From: JAWBSP01 sp964632175
Lineage (GTDB): Archaea > Hadarchaeota > Hadarchaeia > Hadarchaeales > JAWBSP01
Length of the DNA: 55,036 bases
Assembly (NCBI GenBank): GCA_964632175.1
Contig: CAZWBJ010000006.1
Span: forward strand, 1 to 55,036
Direction: 5' to 3'
The first letter of the stretch is position 1, and each line of letters opens with the position of its first letter. Shown here piece by piece: positions 16,139 to 24,116 of this stretch. The notes under the pieces are model-generated. The model did no database searches, had not been told where the DNA came from, and saw only the letters and a program-made list of their open reading frames with translations. The translations under genes were made by a program, and so were the position numbers.

Positions 16139-17140
16139 ATGCCAAGGGCACACCGTCCGAGAAGGGGATCTCTAGCCTACAGTCCTAGGGTGAGGGCGGC
16201 GGCTCCCATCCCGCACGTGAGGGGATGGCCTAGCGTGCCCTCTCCATGTTTGCTCGGGACGGCAGGCTACAAGGTGGGCATGACCCATGTGCTCATGATA
16301 GATGACAGAAAGACGAGTCTAACCTCAGGGCAGAACCTCGCGGTCCCCGTGACAGTGGTGGAGGCCCCACCGGTTTTTGTTTTCGGGCTTCGCCTCTACA
16401 CCAAAGGGGAAAGAGGGCTCAGGGTGATGAAGGAGGTGTGGGCGAAGGATTTGCCCAAGTACTTGGACAGGGTTCTCAACCTCCCCAAGCAGAAGGATCC
16501 TAGTGAGGGACTTGCAGAGGCAGATAAGCTGGTACAGGGGGGAAAGGTGAGCGAGGTGAGGGTCCTCTGCTGTACCCAACCCCATCTGATCAAGCTCAAG
16601 AAGACTCCCGAGGTTTTTGAAATCCCCCTCGGCGGGAGCACCGCGGCGGAGAAGTTAGAGTTTGCAAAGAGAATACTGGGGAAGGAGGTGCGTGTTTCAG
16701 AGGTTTTCAAGGCTGGGGAATACATCGATGTCGTCTCCATCACCAAGGGGAAGGGGTTTCAGGGACCAGTTAAGCGTTGGGGAGTAAAAATTCTCCCTAG
16801 GAAGACGGAAGGTGGAACGAGGCAGGTGGGAACGCTGGGCCCGTGGAAGCCTTCCAAGGTGATGTGGTCCGTTCCCCAGGCTGGCCAGATGGGGTATCAC
16901 CAGAGGACGGAATATAACAAGAGGATTCTGAAGTTGGGTGAGAATGGAGCGGAGGTCACGGTGGAGGGAGGTTTCCTGAGGTACGGTCCGGTGAGGGGAG
17001 ATTATGTGCTGATTTCCGGGTCGATCCCAGGCCCTTCCAAGCGCTTTGTTTTGCTGAAGAAGGCCTCCCGCATGCCATCCCAGTCCCCCGTTGCTCCCAC
17101 CCTCACCTATATTTCTCTCTCTTCCAAGCAGGGGAAGTGA
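16139..17140 (+). CDS. rpl3: Large-subunit ribosomal protein uL3
   Basis: 333 residues, typical archaeal L3. It starts M-P-R-A-H-R-P-R-R-G-S at 16139; the longer in-frame reading upstream lies inside the methyltransferase gene. The conserved K-G-K-G-F-Q-G-P-V-K-R-W-G loop, which reaches toward the peptidyl-transferase centre, and G-Y-H-Q-R-T-E-Y-N-K are intact. It opens the S10/spc-type archaeal operon. Confidence 0.96.
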   Translation: MPRAHRPRRGSLAYSPRVRAAAPIPHVRGWPSVPSPCLLGTAGYKVGMTHVLMIDDRKTSLTSGQNLAVPVTVVEAPPVFVFGLRLYTKGERGLRVMKEVWAKDLPKYLDRVLNLPKQKDPSEGLAEADKLVQGGKVSEVRVLCCTQPHLIKLKKTPEVFEIPLGGSTAAEKLEFAKRILGKEVRVSEVFKAGEYIDVVSITKGKGFQGPVKRWGVKILPRKTEGGTRQVGTLGPWKPSKVMWSVPQAGQMGYHQRTEYNKRILKLGENGAEVTVEGGFLRYGPVRGDYVLISGSIPGPSKRFVLLKKASRMPSQSPVAPTLTYISLSSKQGK

Positions 17141-17910
17141 TGGTGGGAGTTTACTCGTTGGAAGGGGAAAAGGTGCGAGAGCTCCTACTGCCGCCTATCT
17201 TCGGGGTGGAGCCCAGGTCAGACCTTGTGCGGAGGGCTTTCCTGTTCGAGGTTTCCAGAAGACTCCAGCCCAAGGGAGTGGATCCGATGGCAGGGAAGAG
17301 AACCTCGGCTGAGACCTGGGGAAAGGGTTTTGGAGTGGCTAGAGTCAGGCGGGTGAAGGGAAGCAGGTATCCGGCCGCCGGCAGGGGTGCCTTCGCTCCC
17401 TTCACGGTTGGCGGCAGGAGAGCCCATCCTCCAAAGACGGAGAAGAAGCTAGTGGAGAAGATGAACAGGAAGGAGTATCTTTCCGCGTTGAAGTCGGCAA
17501 TCGCCTCCACGGCCAGGGAGAAACTCGTGGCTGACAGGGGGCACAAGTTTGAGGTCAAGGAGCTTCCCGTAGTGGTGGTTGGGGAACTTGAAGGGCTGAA
17601 AAAGACCAAAGAGGTAAGGGAAGTTTTTCAGAAGCTGGGTGTTTTACAAGATGTGGAGCGGGCAAAGAGCGGGAGGAAAATCAGAGCGGGGAAGGGGAAG
17701 AGGAGGGGGAGGAAGTACAGGCAGCCCAAGGGTCCACTGGTGGTGGTGGCGGAGGATCGAGGCATAGGTCTAGCCTCTAGGAATCTGCCAGGTGTGGATG
17801 TGGTGAGGGTGGAGGAGCTCTCGGTGGAGAAGCTGGCTCCCGGGGGCGTGCCAGGGAGGCTCACTATCTGGTCCGAGCCGGCTATCCGCAGGCTGGAGGA
17901 GGTATTATGA
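17140..17910 (+). CDS. rpl4: Large-subunit ribosomal protein uL4
   Basis: 256 residues. The extended loop that lines the exit tunnel is visible (A-E-T-W-G-K-G-F-G-V-A-R-V and G-G-R-R-A-H-P-P-K). An ATG at 17140 shares TGATG with the L3 stop; a GTG one codon earlier is also possible. It overlaps L23 by 4 bp. Confidence 0.96.
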   Translation: MVGVYSLEGEKVRELLLPPIFGVEPRSDLVRRAFLFEVSRRLQPKGVDPMAGKRTSAETWGKGFGVARVRRVKGSRYPAAGRGAFAPFTVGGRRAHPPKTEKKLVEKMNRKEYLSALKSAIASTAREKLVADRGHKFEVKELPVVVVGELEGLKKTKEVREVFQKLGVLQDVERAKSGRKIRAGKGKRRGRKYRQPKGPLVVVAEDRGIGLASRNLPGVDVVRVEELSVEKLAPGGVPGRLTIWSEPAIRRLEEVL

Positions 17911-18170
17911 AGGATCCACAGAAGGTCATCCTGTTTCCGCTCACCTCGGAGAAGGCCGTGGCGATGGTTGAATCCCTGAACACTATCACCTTTGTGGTCG
18001 CGGCGGACGCCGGCAAACAGGATATCAAGAGGGCGGTGGAGGCCCTGTATGGGGTGAAGGTTAAAGAAGTACGAACTCTAAAAACCCCTGATGGGAGGAA
18101 GAAGGCCTATGTCAGGCTCGCGGAGGGGTTTTCAGCAGATGAACTGGCAGCGAAGCTTGGGGTGATCTGA
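17907..18170 (+). CDS. rpl23: Large-subunit ribosomal protein uL23
   Basis: 87 residues with the L23 pattern L-T-S-E-K-A-V and F-V-V-A-A-D-A-G-K-Q-D-I-K-R-A-V-E-A-L-Y-G-V-K-V. It sits at the exit tunnel and binds signal recognition particle and nascent chain factors. It overlaps L4 by 4 bp and L2 by 1 bp. Confidence 0.95.
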   Translation: MKDPQKVILFPLTSEKAVAMVESLNTITFVVAADAGKQDIKRAVEALYGVKVKEVRTLKTPDGRKKAYVRLAEGFSADELAAKLGVI

Positions 18171-18883
18171 TGGGAAAGCGCATAAGAGCAACCAGGATTG
18201 GGAGGGGGTCGATGACCTACCGGGCCAAGTCCTGGAGGAGGTTGGGAAGGGCACGGTTTCCTCCTTCTGGGGGAACCCTCCAGGGAGAGGTCCTAGAGCT
18301 TCTCCACAATCCCGGGCTCTCCACCCCGTACGCTAGGGTTAGGTTGAAAGACGGTACTACTTTTTACCTTCCCGCCTGCGAGGGGATGAAGGTTGGGCAG
18401 ACTGTGGTTTTGGGGCCAGATGCGCCGGTGGCTCCCGGGAATATCCTCCCCCTTTCCCGGTTACCCGAGGGGACGAAGGTTTACATGATCGAGTCCAAGC
18501 CCGGGGACGGTGGGAAATTCGTGAGGGCCACCGGAGCCTCAGCCACCGTGGTGGGGAGGGAGGGGAACAATGTGGTGGTTCAGCTCCCATCCGGCAAGGT
18601 CCGTGCTTTCCATCCCGATTGCAGAGCAGTAGTGGGGGTAGTGGGAGGAAGAGGGAGGAAGGAGAAGCCTTTCGTGAAGGCTGGGACCAGATATCTTCGC
18701 ATGAAGGCGCGCGGTAAGCCCTATCCGCGGGTGAGAGGGGTGGCCATGAACATCGTGGATCATCCCTTTGGGGGAGGGAGGAGAAAGCATGCCGGCAGGC
18801 CGAAGATAGTGCGGAGAGGGGCTCCGCCAGGTCAGAAGGTGGGACTGATAGCAGCTAGAAGAACGGGGACTAGGAAGGGGTAG
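18170..18883 (+). CDS. rpl2: Large-subunit ribosomal protein uL2
   Basis: 237 residues, archaeal length. The C-terminal block V-R-G-V-A-M-N-I-V-D-H-P-F-G-G-G-R-R with the conserved His near the peptidyl-transferase centre is present. It directly abuts rps19, which begins at the next base. Confidence 0.97.
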   Translation: MGKRIRATRIGRGSMTYRAKSWRRLGRARFPPSGGTLQGEVLELLHNPGLSTPYARVRLKDGTTFYLPACEGMKVGQTVVLGPDAPVAPGNILPLSRLPEGTKVYMIESKPGDGGKFVRATGASATVVGREGNNVVVQLPSGKVRAFHPDCRAVVGVVGGRGRKEKPFVKAGTRYLRMKARGKPYPRVRGVAMNIVDHPFGGGRRKHAGRPKIVRRGAPPGQKVGLIAARRTGTRKG

Positions 18884-19279
18884 ATGCCGAAGAAGTTCAC
18901 CTACAGGGGGTATACTCTAGAGGAGCTCCAGAAGATGCCGTTAGAAAAGGTTGCGGAGCTCCTTCCCTCAAGACAGCGGAGGAGCTTGTTGAGGGGTCTC
19001 ACGCCGGAAGAGAAGAAGCTGCTGGAGAAAATCAGAGAGTACAAGGAGAAAAAGATGGAGAGCCCCATAAAGACCCACTGCAGGGACATGATCATCCTCC
19101 CAGAGATGGTGGGCGTCAAGGTGGCAGTTCACAACGGCAAGGAGTTCACGGTTTTTGAAATCCTCCCGGAAATGATCGGGCACAGGTTGGGGGAGTTCTC
19201 CCAGACGAGGAAGAAGGTGACGCATGGCACGCCTGGTATCGGAGCCACGAGGAGCTCCATGTTCATCCCCCTGAAGTAA
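18884..19279 (+). CDS. rps19: Small-subunit ribosomal protein uS19
   Basis: 131 residues, with the archaeal/eukaryotic N-terminal extension and the conserved I-K-T-H-C-R-D-M-I-I-L-P and H-G-T-P-G-I-G-A-T-R-S segments. It binds 16S rRNA in the head of the small subunit. It shares one base with rpl22. Confidence 0.96.
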   Translation: MPKKFTYRGYTLEELQKMPLEKVAELLPSRQRRSLLRGLTPEEKKLLEKIREYKEKKMESPIKTHCRDMIILPEMVGVKVAVHNGKEFTVFEILPEMIGHRLGEFSQTRKKVTHGTPGIGATRSSMFIPLK

Positions 19280-19731
19280 TGCCTCACCACCGCTATTCGT
19301 TCAAAGTTGAAGGTCCCTGTGCCAGAGCCTATGGCAGGGAGCTGAGGATTTCCCGCAAGCATGCTGAGGAGCTCTGCAGGGCCATAAAAGGTATGGGTTT
19401 GGAGGAGTCCAAGAGGTTTCTGGAGGGGGTAGCTTCAGGGGAGATCCCGGTGCCCTTTAGGCGGCACAGCAAGAAGCTTGGTCATAGGAGGGGATGCGGG
19501 GGGGCGGGCAGGTTTCCGAGAAAGGCAGCCAAAGAATTTTTGAAGCTCCTGCGGAACGCGGAAGCCAACGCGGTCTATAAGGGACTGGCGGTGGAAAGGC
19601 TCCGGATCGTTCACGCCTGTGCCAAGAAGGGGATGGTGATTCCAGGCTACCTGCCCCGCGCCTTCGCCAGGGCCACCCCCTTCCATCAGGAGCTGACCAA
19701 TGTGGAGATGGTGTTGAAAGAGGTGAGCTGA
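19279..19731 (+). CDS. rpl22: Large-subunit ribosomal protein uL22
   Basis: 150 residues, archaeal form with R-I-S-R-K-H-A-E-E-L-C-R-A-I-K-G and C-A-K-K-G-M-V-I-P-G-Y-L-P-R-A near the end, which replaces the bacterial tunnel hairpin sequence. It overlaps rps3 by one base (TGATG). Confidence 0.95.
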   Translation: MPHHRYSFKVEGPCARAYGRELRISRKHAEELCRAIKGMGLEESKRFLEGVASGEIPVPFRRHSKKLGHRRGCGGAGRFPRKAAKEFLKLLRNAEANAVYKGLAVERLRIVHACAKKGMVIPGYLPRAFARATPFHQELTNVEMVLKEVS

Positions 19732-20357
19732 TGCCCTCTTCCTCGGAACTCTGGTTTGTCAGTTACGGCTTTGAGAGAGCCAAGCTGGAGGAGTTCCTGG
19801 CGAGAAAGCTGGAAAGAGCAGGTTATGGCGGGGTTGAGATTCAGAGGACACCCACAGGAACCAAGCTCACGCTCTATGTGGAGAGGCCGGGGATCGTCAT
19901 CGGGAAGGGAGGGGAGAGCATAAGGGAACTTGAGGAAATCTTGCAAAAGACGTACAGGATAGAGAAGCCGCAGGTGGAGGTCCTGGAGCTGAAGAATCCG
20001 GATCTGTGCGCCCCCATCATGGCTAGGAGGATAGCCTCCGCCTTGGAGCGCGGGGTGAGCGTTAGGCGGATAGGGCACATCTATATGAAAAGAATTATGG
20101 CAGCGGGGGCTAGGGGGGTGGAGATAAGGATCTCTGGGAAGATTGCTGGGGATAGAGCGAGGAGCGAGAGGTTCTTCCAGGGCTACCTCAGCAAAGCGGG
20201 AGAGTATTCGGAGAAGTTCGTGAGCACCGGTTATGCTCAGGCAATGCTGAGGCCCGGGGTGGTTGGGGTGAAGGTGAAAATCATGCTGCCGCAGGAACCG
20301 ACTTTATCTGGGGTAGGGAAGGAGGAGGCGGAGGAAGTTGGCGAGGCTGAGAGCTGA
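19731..20357 (+). CDS. rps3: Small-subunit ribosomal protein uS3
   Basis: 208 residues. The KH domain motif V-I-G-K-G-G-E-S-I-R (residues about 57-66) and the C-terminal domain G-V-E-I-R-I-S-G-K-I-A-G-D-R-A-R are clear. The acidic tail overlaps the L29 start by 20 bp. Confidence 0.96.
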   Translation: MPSSSELWFVSYGFERAKLEEFLARKLERAGYGGVEIQRTPTGTKLTLYVERPGIVIGKGGESIRELEEILQKTYRIEKPQVEVLELKNPDLCAPIMARRIASALERGVSVRRIGHIYMKRIMAAGARGVEIRISGKIAGDRARSERFFQGYLSKAGEYSEKFVSTGYAQAMLRPGVVGVKVKIMLPQEPTLSGVGKEEAEEVGEAES

Positions 20358-20556
20358 CGAACTGAGGGGGATGGGGATAGGGGAGTTGAGGGAGAAGCTA
20401 AGGGAATTAAGGACCGAGCTGGCGAGGGAAAGGGCCGCAGCGGCAGCTGGTACTTCTGCGGAGAACCCCATGAGGATTAGGGAGCTCAGGAGGGCGATAG
20501 CAAGGGTGCTCACAGTTATAAAAGAGGAGCAGTTGAGAAAAGAGAGAAGGAGCTGA
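20338..20556 (+). CDS. rpl29: Large-subunit ribosomal protein uL29
   Basis: 72 residues, two helices with E-L-R-E-K-L-R-E-L-R-T-E-L and R-E-L-R-R-A-I-A-R-V-L-T-V-I. An Ala-rich stretch (A-A-A-A-A-G-T) joins the helices. The start is TTG at 20338, supported by the strong GGAGGCGGAGGA upstream; no suitable ATG exists. Confidence 0.92.
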   Translation: MARLRADELRGMGIGELREKLRELRTELARERAAAAAGTSAENPMRIRELRRAIARVLTVIKEEQLRKERRS

Positions 20557-20864
20557 TGCCTGAAGTCTGCAAGATCTGCGGTCTCCCCAAAGAGCTCTGC
20601 ATTTGCGAGGGGATAGCTAGGGAGCAGCAGAGAATAAACATCTACACAGAGGAAAGGAAGTTCGGGAAAAAGGTGGTCATCGTGGAGGGGCTCGATCCGA
20701 AATCGATAGACCTCAAGAGCCTGCTGAAGGAACTCAAGTCCAGACTCGCCTGCGGTGGAACCTTCAAAAACAACCTGCTGGAACTCCAGGGTGGGAACAA
20801 GGAGAAGGTGAGGGAGCTGCTGCTGGAGATGGGATTTCCAGAGGGATCCATAAACGTAAGGTAG
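20556..20864 (+). CDS. Translation initiation factor aIF1 (SUI1 family)
   Basis: 102 residues. An N-terminal CxxC-type element (C-K-I-C-G-L-P-K-E-L-C-I-C) precedes the SUI1 fold with K-S-R-L-A-C-G-G-T-F-K-N-N-L-L-E-L-Q-G, the tRNA-facing basic loop. It controls start-codon selection on the small subunit. Its place between L29 and Rnp1 is the standard archaeal arrangement. Confidence 0.95.
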   Translation: MPEVCKICGLPKELCICEGIAREQQRINIYTEERKFGKKVVIVEGLDPKSIDLKSLLKELKSRLACGGTFKNNLLELQGGNKEKVRELLLEMGFPEGSINVR

Positions 20865-20896
20865 GTGGTTCCATCCCCATCACCAGATCGAACCTG

Positions 20897-21163
20897 TTGA
20901 GGCACGAGTGGATAGGCTTGAGAGTAGAGGTCGTGCGAAGTGCCGACCCCGGGCTCACAGGGAGAGGTGGGGTGGTGGTGGACGAAACTCAGAAGATGCT
21001 TGTGCTGGAGGAGGAGGGAAGGGTGGTGAAGATTCCCAAGGCACTATGTGTCCTCCGCTTCACCCTTCCCAACGGGGAGAAGGTGGAGGTGGATGGGAGG
21101 AAAACCGTTATGAGACCGGAGGAGAGGATTAAAATATATGAAAGACATCGGGCTGAACGTTAG
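20897..21163 (+). CDS. rnp1: Ribonuclease P protein component 1 (Rnp1/Rpp29)
   Basis: 88 residues from TTG at 20897. The Sm-like fold is evident: H-E-W-I-G-L-R-V-E-V, G-R-G-G-V-V-V-D-E-T and E-R-I-K-I-Y-E. It is a protein subunit of archaeal RNase P. The start is doubtful: the in-frame codons just upstream read I-T-R-S-N-L-L, which resembles the N terminus of other Rnp1 proteins, but contain no ATG or GTG. The gene overlaps S17 by 26 bp. Confidence 0.88.
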   Translation: MRHEWIGLRVEVVRSADPGLTGRGGVVVDETQKMLVLEEEGRVVKIPKALCVLRFTLPNGEKVEVDGRKTVMRPEERIKIYERHRAER

Positions 21164-21458
21164 AGCACCCGAGGGCACCTGCACCGACCCCCGTTGCCCC
21201 TTTCACGGGGGGCTTAAGGTGAGGGGGAGGATACTGGAGGGGGTGGTGGTGAGTGATAGGATGCATAGAACGGTGACGGTGGCCGTGGAGAGGTTGCATT
21301 TCGTGAGGAAGTACGAGAGGTACGAGAGGAGGACCGCGAAGCTCCACGCCCATAACCCACCCTGCATCGGGGCGAAGGCAGGGGACAAGGTGAAGATAGC
21401 CGAATGCAGAAGGCTGAGTAAAACCAAGTCCTTTGTGGTGGTGGAGAAGGGGGGATGA
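21138..21458 (+). CDS. rps17: Small-subunit ribosomal protein uS17
   Basis: 106 residues, starting M-K-D-I-G-L-N-V as archaeal S17 does. A C-x3-D-x2-C-P-F-H-G element near the N terminus is typical of the archaeal form. The OB-fold core contains V-V-S-D-R-M-H-R-T-V-T-V. It overlaps Rnp1 by 26 bp. Confidence 0.95.
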   Translation: MKDIGLNVRAPEGTCTDPRCPFHGGLKVRGRILEGVVVSDRMHRTVTVAVERLHFVRKYERYERRTAKLHAHNPPCIGAKAGDKVKIAECRRLSKTKSFVVVEKGG

Positions 21459-21461
21459 GGA

Positions 21462-21887
21462 GTGGGTAAGAAGGGAGCAGGTGAAGCCTTTGGAATTTCT
21501 CCTGTTACCCCCGTCCGCGTGCTTCCTGTGGGGGCGAGGCTTTTCTGTGCCGATAACACTGGGGTCAAGGAGCTGCAGATAGTTTCGGTGGTGGGGTATA
21601 AGGGCTCAAGGCGCAGGATGGGGAAAGCGGGGGTGGGGGATCAGGTGGTGGGCGCGGTGAAGAAGGGGACGCCGGAGTTCAAGAAAAAGCTGGTGAGGGC
21701 GGTGATAGTGAGGCAGAAGAAAGAATACAGGAGGACCGATGGGATAAGGATAAAGTTTGAGGACAATGCCGCGGTGCTGATCAACCCGGACGGCAGCCCG
21801 CGCGGAACGCAGGTGAGGGGGGCCGTCGCTAGGGAGGCGGCCGAGAGGTGGCCAAAGATAGCGGGAATCTCTTCCATAGTGGTCTGA
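21462..21887 (+). CDS. rpl14: Large-subunit ribosomal protein uL14
   Basis: 141 residues from GTG at 21462, which follows the S17 stop by 3 bp in a GAGGAGTG context. Core motifs A-D-N-T-G-V-K-E-L-Q-I, V-G-D-Q-V-V-G-A-V-K-K-G-T and D-N-A-A-V-L-I-N-P are present. The N terminus is slightly long, as usual in archaea. Confidence 0.95.
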   Translation: MGKKGAGEAFGISPVTPVRVLPVGARLFCADNTGVKELQIVSVVGYKGSRRRMGKAGVGDQVVGAVKKGTPEFKKKLVRAVIVRQKKEYRRTDGIRIKFEDNAAVLINPDGSPRGTQVRGAVAREAAERWPKIAGISSIVV

Positions 21888-22237
21888 TGGTCAGCGCCCA
21901 ACCTCGAAAGCAGAGGCTTCTTCATTACCGGGCTCCTCTTCACCGGAGGGGGAAATTTTTGGGCGCCCACTTGAGCAAGGAGTTGAGAGAAAGACTCGGG
22001 AAGAGGCACCTGAGGGTAAGAAGGGGGGACAGGGTTAGAATACTCAGGGGGGACTTCAAAGGGCTTGAGGGAGAGGTGCTTTCGGTTGATACTAAGCGCG
22101 AGAGAGTGTACGTACAGGGTGCCTCCATAAGGAAAGCCGATGGAACGGAGGTGCCGATGGGTATCCATCCCTCCAACCTTCTCATCCTCAAGCTGGCGGA
22201 AGACAAGAGACGGGTGAAACGGAAGAAAGAGGGATGA
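21887..22237 (+). CDS. rpl24: Large-subunit ribosomal protein uL24
   Basis: 116 residues beginning M-V-S-A-Q-P-R-K-Q-R at 21887, where ATG shares a base with the L14 stop. It contains the KOW motif G-D-R-V-R-I-L-R-G-D-F-K-G-L-E-G. In most archaea S4e, L5 and S14 follow; here a non-ribosomal gene follows with a 4-bp overlap. Confidence 0.95.
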   Translation: MVSAQPRKQRLLHYRAPLHRRGKFLGAHLSKELRERLGKRHLRVRRGDRVRILRGDFKGLEGEVLSVDTKRERVYVQGASIRKADGTEVPMGIHPSNLLILKLAEDKRRVKRKKEG

Positions 22238-22842
22238 GGAGATGGATATCCATTCTGCTTGTGGTGGTTTTCTTGGTGCAGATTTTGGCTATGGGGATAT
22301 TATACAGAAGGGAGGAGGTGGTCTGGGTGCCTGGGAAAAAGGTTCTGATGGTGGTGGCGCCTGAGAATTTTAGGGACGAGGAACTCTTCGACACACGGAG
22401 GGAGCTGGAAAAAGCCGGGATCGAGGTAGGGGTAGCTAGTGCTAAGAAGGGGACGATTCGGGGAATGCTCGGCGGCACGGTGAGGCCCGATTTCACCTTG
22501 GAGGAGGTTGAGGTGGAGGACTGGGATGCCATAGTATTCGTGGGGGGAACGGGTTGCCAGGTTTACTTTGAGAACGAGAAGGTCTTGTCTCTGGCTAAAG
22601 CGGCGGCGGAGCGGGGGAAGAAGGTTTGCGCCATTTGCATCGCGCCCGTGATCTTGGCTAATGCGGGCCTGCTTGAAAACAGGAAAGCCACGGTGTGGGA
22701 TGGGGAGTTCAGAGAGATGCTCGAGAACAAGGGGGCCCACTACGTGAGCAAATCAGTGGTAGTGGACGGAAACTTCATCACCGCGAACGGGCCGGCGGCG
22801 GCCGGAGAGTTCGGGCGCACCATCGCCAAGCAGCTTAAGTGA
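22234..22842 (+). CDS. DJ-1/PfpI-family protein with N-terminal membrane anchor
   Basis: 202 residues. An N-terminal hydrophobic helix (about 4-24) serves as a signal or anchor, which is unusual for this cytoplasmic family. The DJ-1/PfpI core follows: V-L-M-V-V-A-P-E-N-F-R-D-E-E-L, D-A-I-V-F-V-G-G-T-G-C and the nucleophile elbow A-I-C-I-A-P-V-I-L-A with the conserved Cys. Members are proteases, glyoxalases or deglycase-like enzymes; the substrate cannot be read. It overlaps rpl24 and the deaminase gene, placing it in the ribosomal run. Confidence 0.87.
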   Translation: MRRWISILLVVVFLVQILAMGILYRREEVVWVPGKKVLMVVAPENFRDEELFDTRRELEKAGIEVGVASAKKGTIRGMLGGTVRPDFTLEEVEVEDWDAIVFVGGTGCQVYFENEKVLSLAKAAAERGKKVCAICIAPVILANAGLLENRKATVWDGEFREMLENKGAHYVSKSVVVDGNFITANGPAAAGEFGRTIAKQLK

Positions 22843-24116
22843 TGGATCTCCTGATTCGGGGGGGCCTTGTTCTAACGCCCAGGTTTGAGGCGGTTAGGGC
22901 AGACGTGGCCATCGAGGGAAACAGGATAGTGGCTGTGGGCGAGGTCAAGGGCACCGCCGATGTAGTTCTTGAGGCGAGGAAGAAGCTGGTCATGCCCGGG
23001 CTGGTAAATGCCCACACGCACCTCTCCATGTGCCTGCTGAGGGGTCAGGCAGAGGATCTTCCTCTTAGGCGGTGGCTGGAGGAGAAGATATGGCCGGTGG
23101 AGCGCAGGCTGAAGCCCGAGCACGTGTACGCCGGGGCGCTGCTGGGTTGCCTTGAAATGATAAGGTCCGGCACCACCTGCTTTTCCGACATGTACTTCCA
23201 CATGGAGGAAGTGGCGAGAGCGGTTAGGGAGTCGGGGCTCAGAGCTTCCCTCTCTTACGGTATCATCGAACTCGGGGATCCGGGACGGAGGAAGGCTGAG
23301 CTAAGGAAGGCGGTGGAACTTTTGGCGGAGAGAAATGACAGAATAGAGGTCATGCTTGGTCCCCACGCACCCTATACTTGTTCGGATGAGTGTCTTCTAG
23401 AGGTCAAGGAGTTGTCGGAGAAGCACGGGCTGGGGATTCACATCCATCTCTCGGAAACGAGGGAAGAGGTCACGGAATCGATTAAAAGGACGGGAAAGCC
23501 CCCCGTTCTCCACTTAGAGGAGATAGGTTTTCTTGGCCCTAGACTTCTGGCGGCTCACTGCGTCCATGTGAGCAGGGAAGAGGTCAAGACTCTGGCGAAG
23601 CATGGGGCGAAGGTGGTGCACAACCCGGCGAGCAACCTCAAGCTGGCATCGGGCGTGGCGCCGGTGAGGGAGATGCTGGACGAAGGAGTGGAGGTGGCCC
23701 TAGGCACGGACGGCCCAGCGAGCAACAACAGTTTGGACATGTTCAGGGAGATGAGGCTCTGTGCTCTGCTTCAGAAATGGAGGACGGGGGATCCCTCCCG
23801 TATGAAGGCAGAGGAAGTCCTTAGGATGGCGACACTCGGCGGGGCAAGAGCGCTGGGAATCGAAGGGGTGGGGACAGTCGAACCGGGCAGGAAGGCAGAC
23901 TTGATTCTAGTCGATCTCACCTCTCCTCACTTGGTTCCTCCTCCCAAGACCATCTCCAACATAATTTACTCGGCAGTGGGGGCCGACGTGGACACCGTGA
24001 TCGTTGACGGGAAAATTCTGATGCAGAACAGGAAGGTCCTAACCCTTTCGGAAGAAGAGGTGATGAGGCGGGCAGAGAAGGCGTCCGAGGAGCTTGGAGG
24101 CGATGTCGCGGGTTAG
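22842..24116 (+). CDS. Amidohydrolase, 5'-deoxyadenosine/SAH/MTA deaminase family (MtaD/DadD)
   Basis: About 424 residues. Metal site motifs: N-A-H-T-H-L-S-M (residues about 57-64), G-P-H-A-P-Y-T-C, H-I-H-L-S-E-T-R-E-E, A-A-H-C-V-H-V and G-T-D-G-P-A-S-N-N-S. This family deaminates 5'-deoxyadenosine, 5'-methylthioadenosine or S-adenosylhomocysteine to the inosine forms. The next gene is an SAH hydrolase homologue overlapping by 14 bp, so the pair likely recycles SAM by-products. ATG at 22842 is used; a GTG one codon upstream is possible. Confidence 0.92.
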   Translation: MDLLIRGGLVLTPRFEAVRADVAIEGNRIVAVGEVKGTADVVLEARKKLVMPGLVNAHTHLSMCLLRGQAEDLPLRRWLEEKIWPVERRLKPEHVYAGALLGCLEMIRSGTTCFSDMYFHMEEVARAVRESGLRASLSYGIIELGDPGRRKAELRKAVELLAERNDRIEVMLGPHAPYTCSDECLLEVKELSEKHGLGIHIHLSETREEVTESIKRTGKPPVLHLEEIGFLGPRLLAAHCVHVSREEVKTLAKHGAKVVHNPASNLKLASGVAPVREMLDEGVEVALGTDGPASNNSLDMFREMRLCALLQKWRTGDPSRMKAEEVLRMATLGGARALGIEGVGTVEPGRKADLILVDLTSPHLVPPPKTISNIIYSAVGADVDTVIVDGKILMQNRKVLTLSEEEVMRRAEKASEELGGDVAG

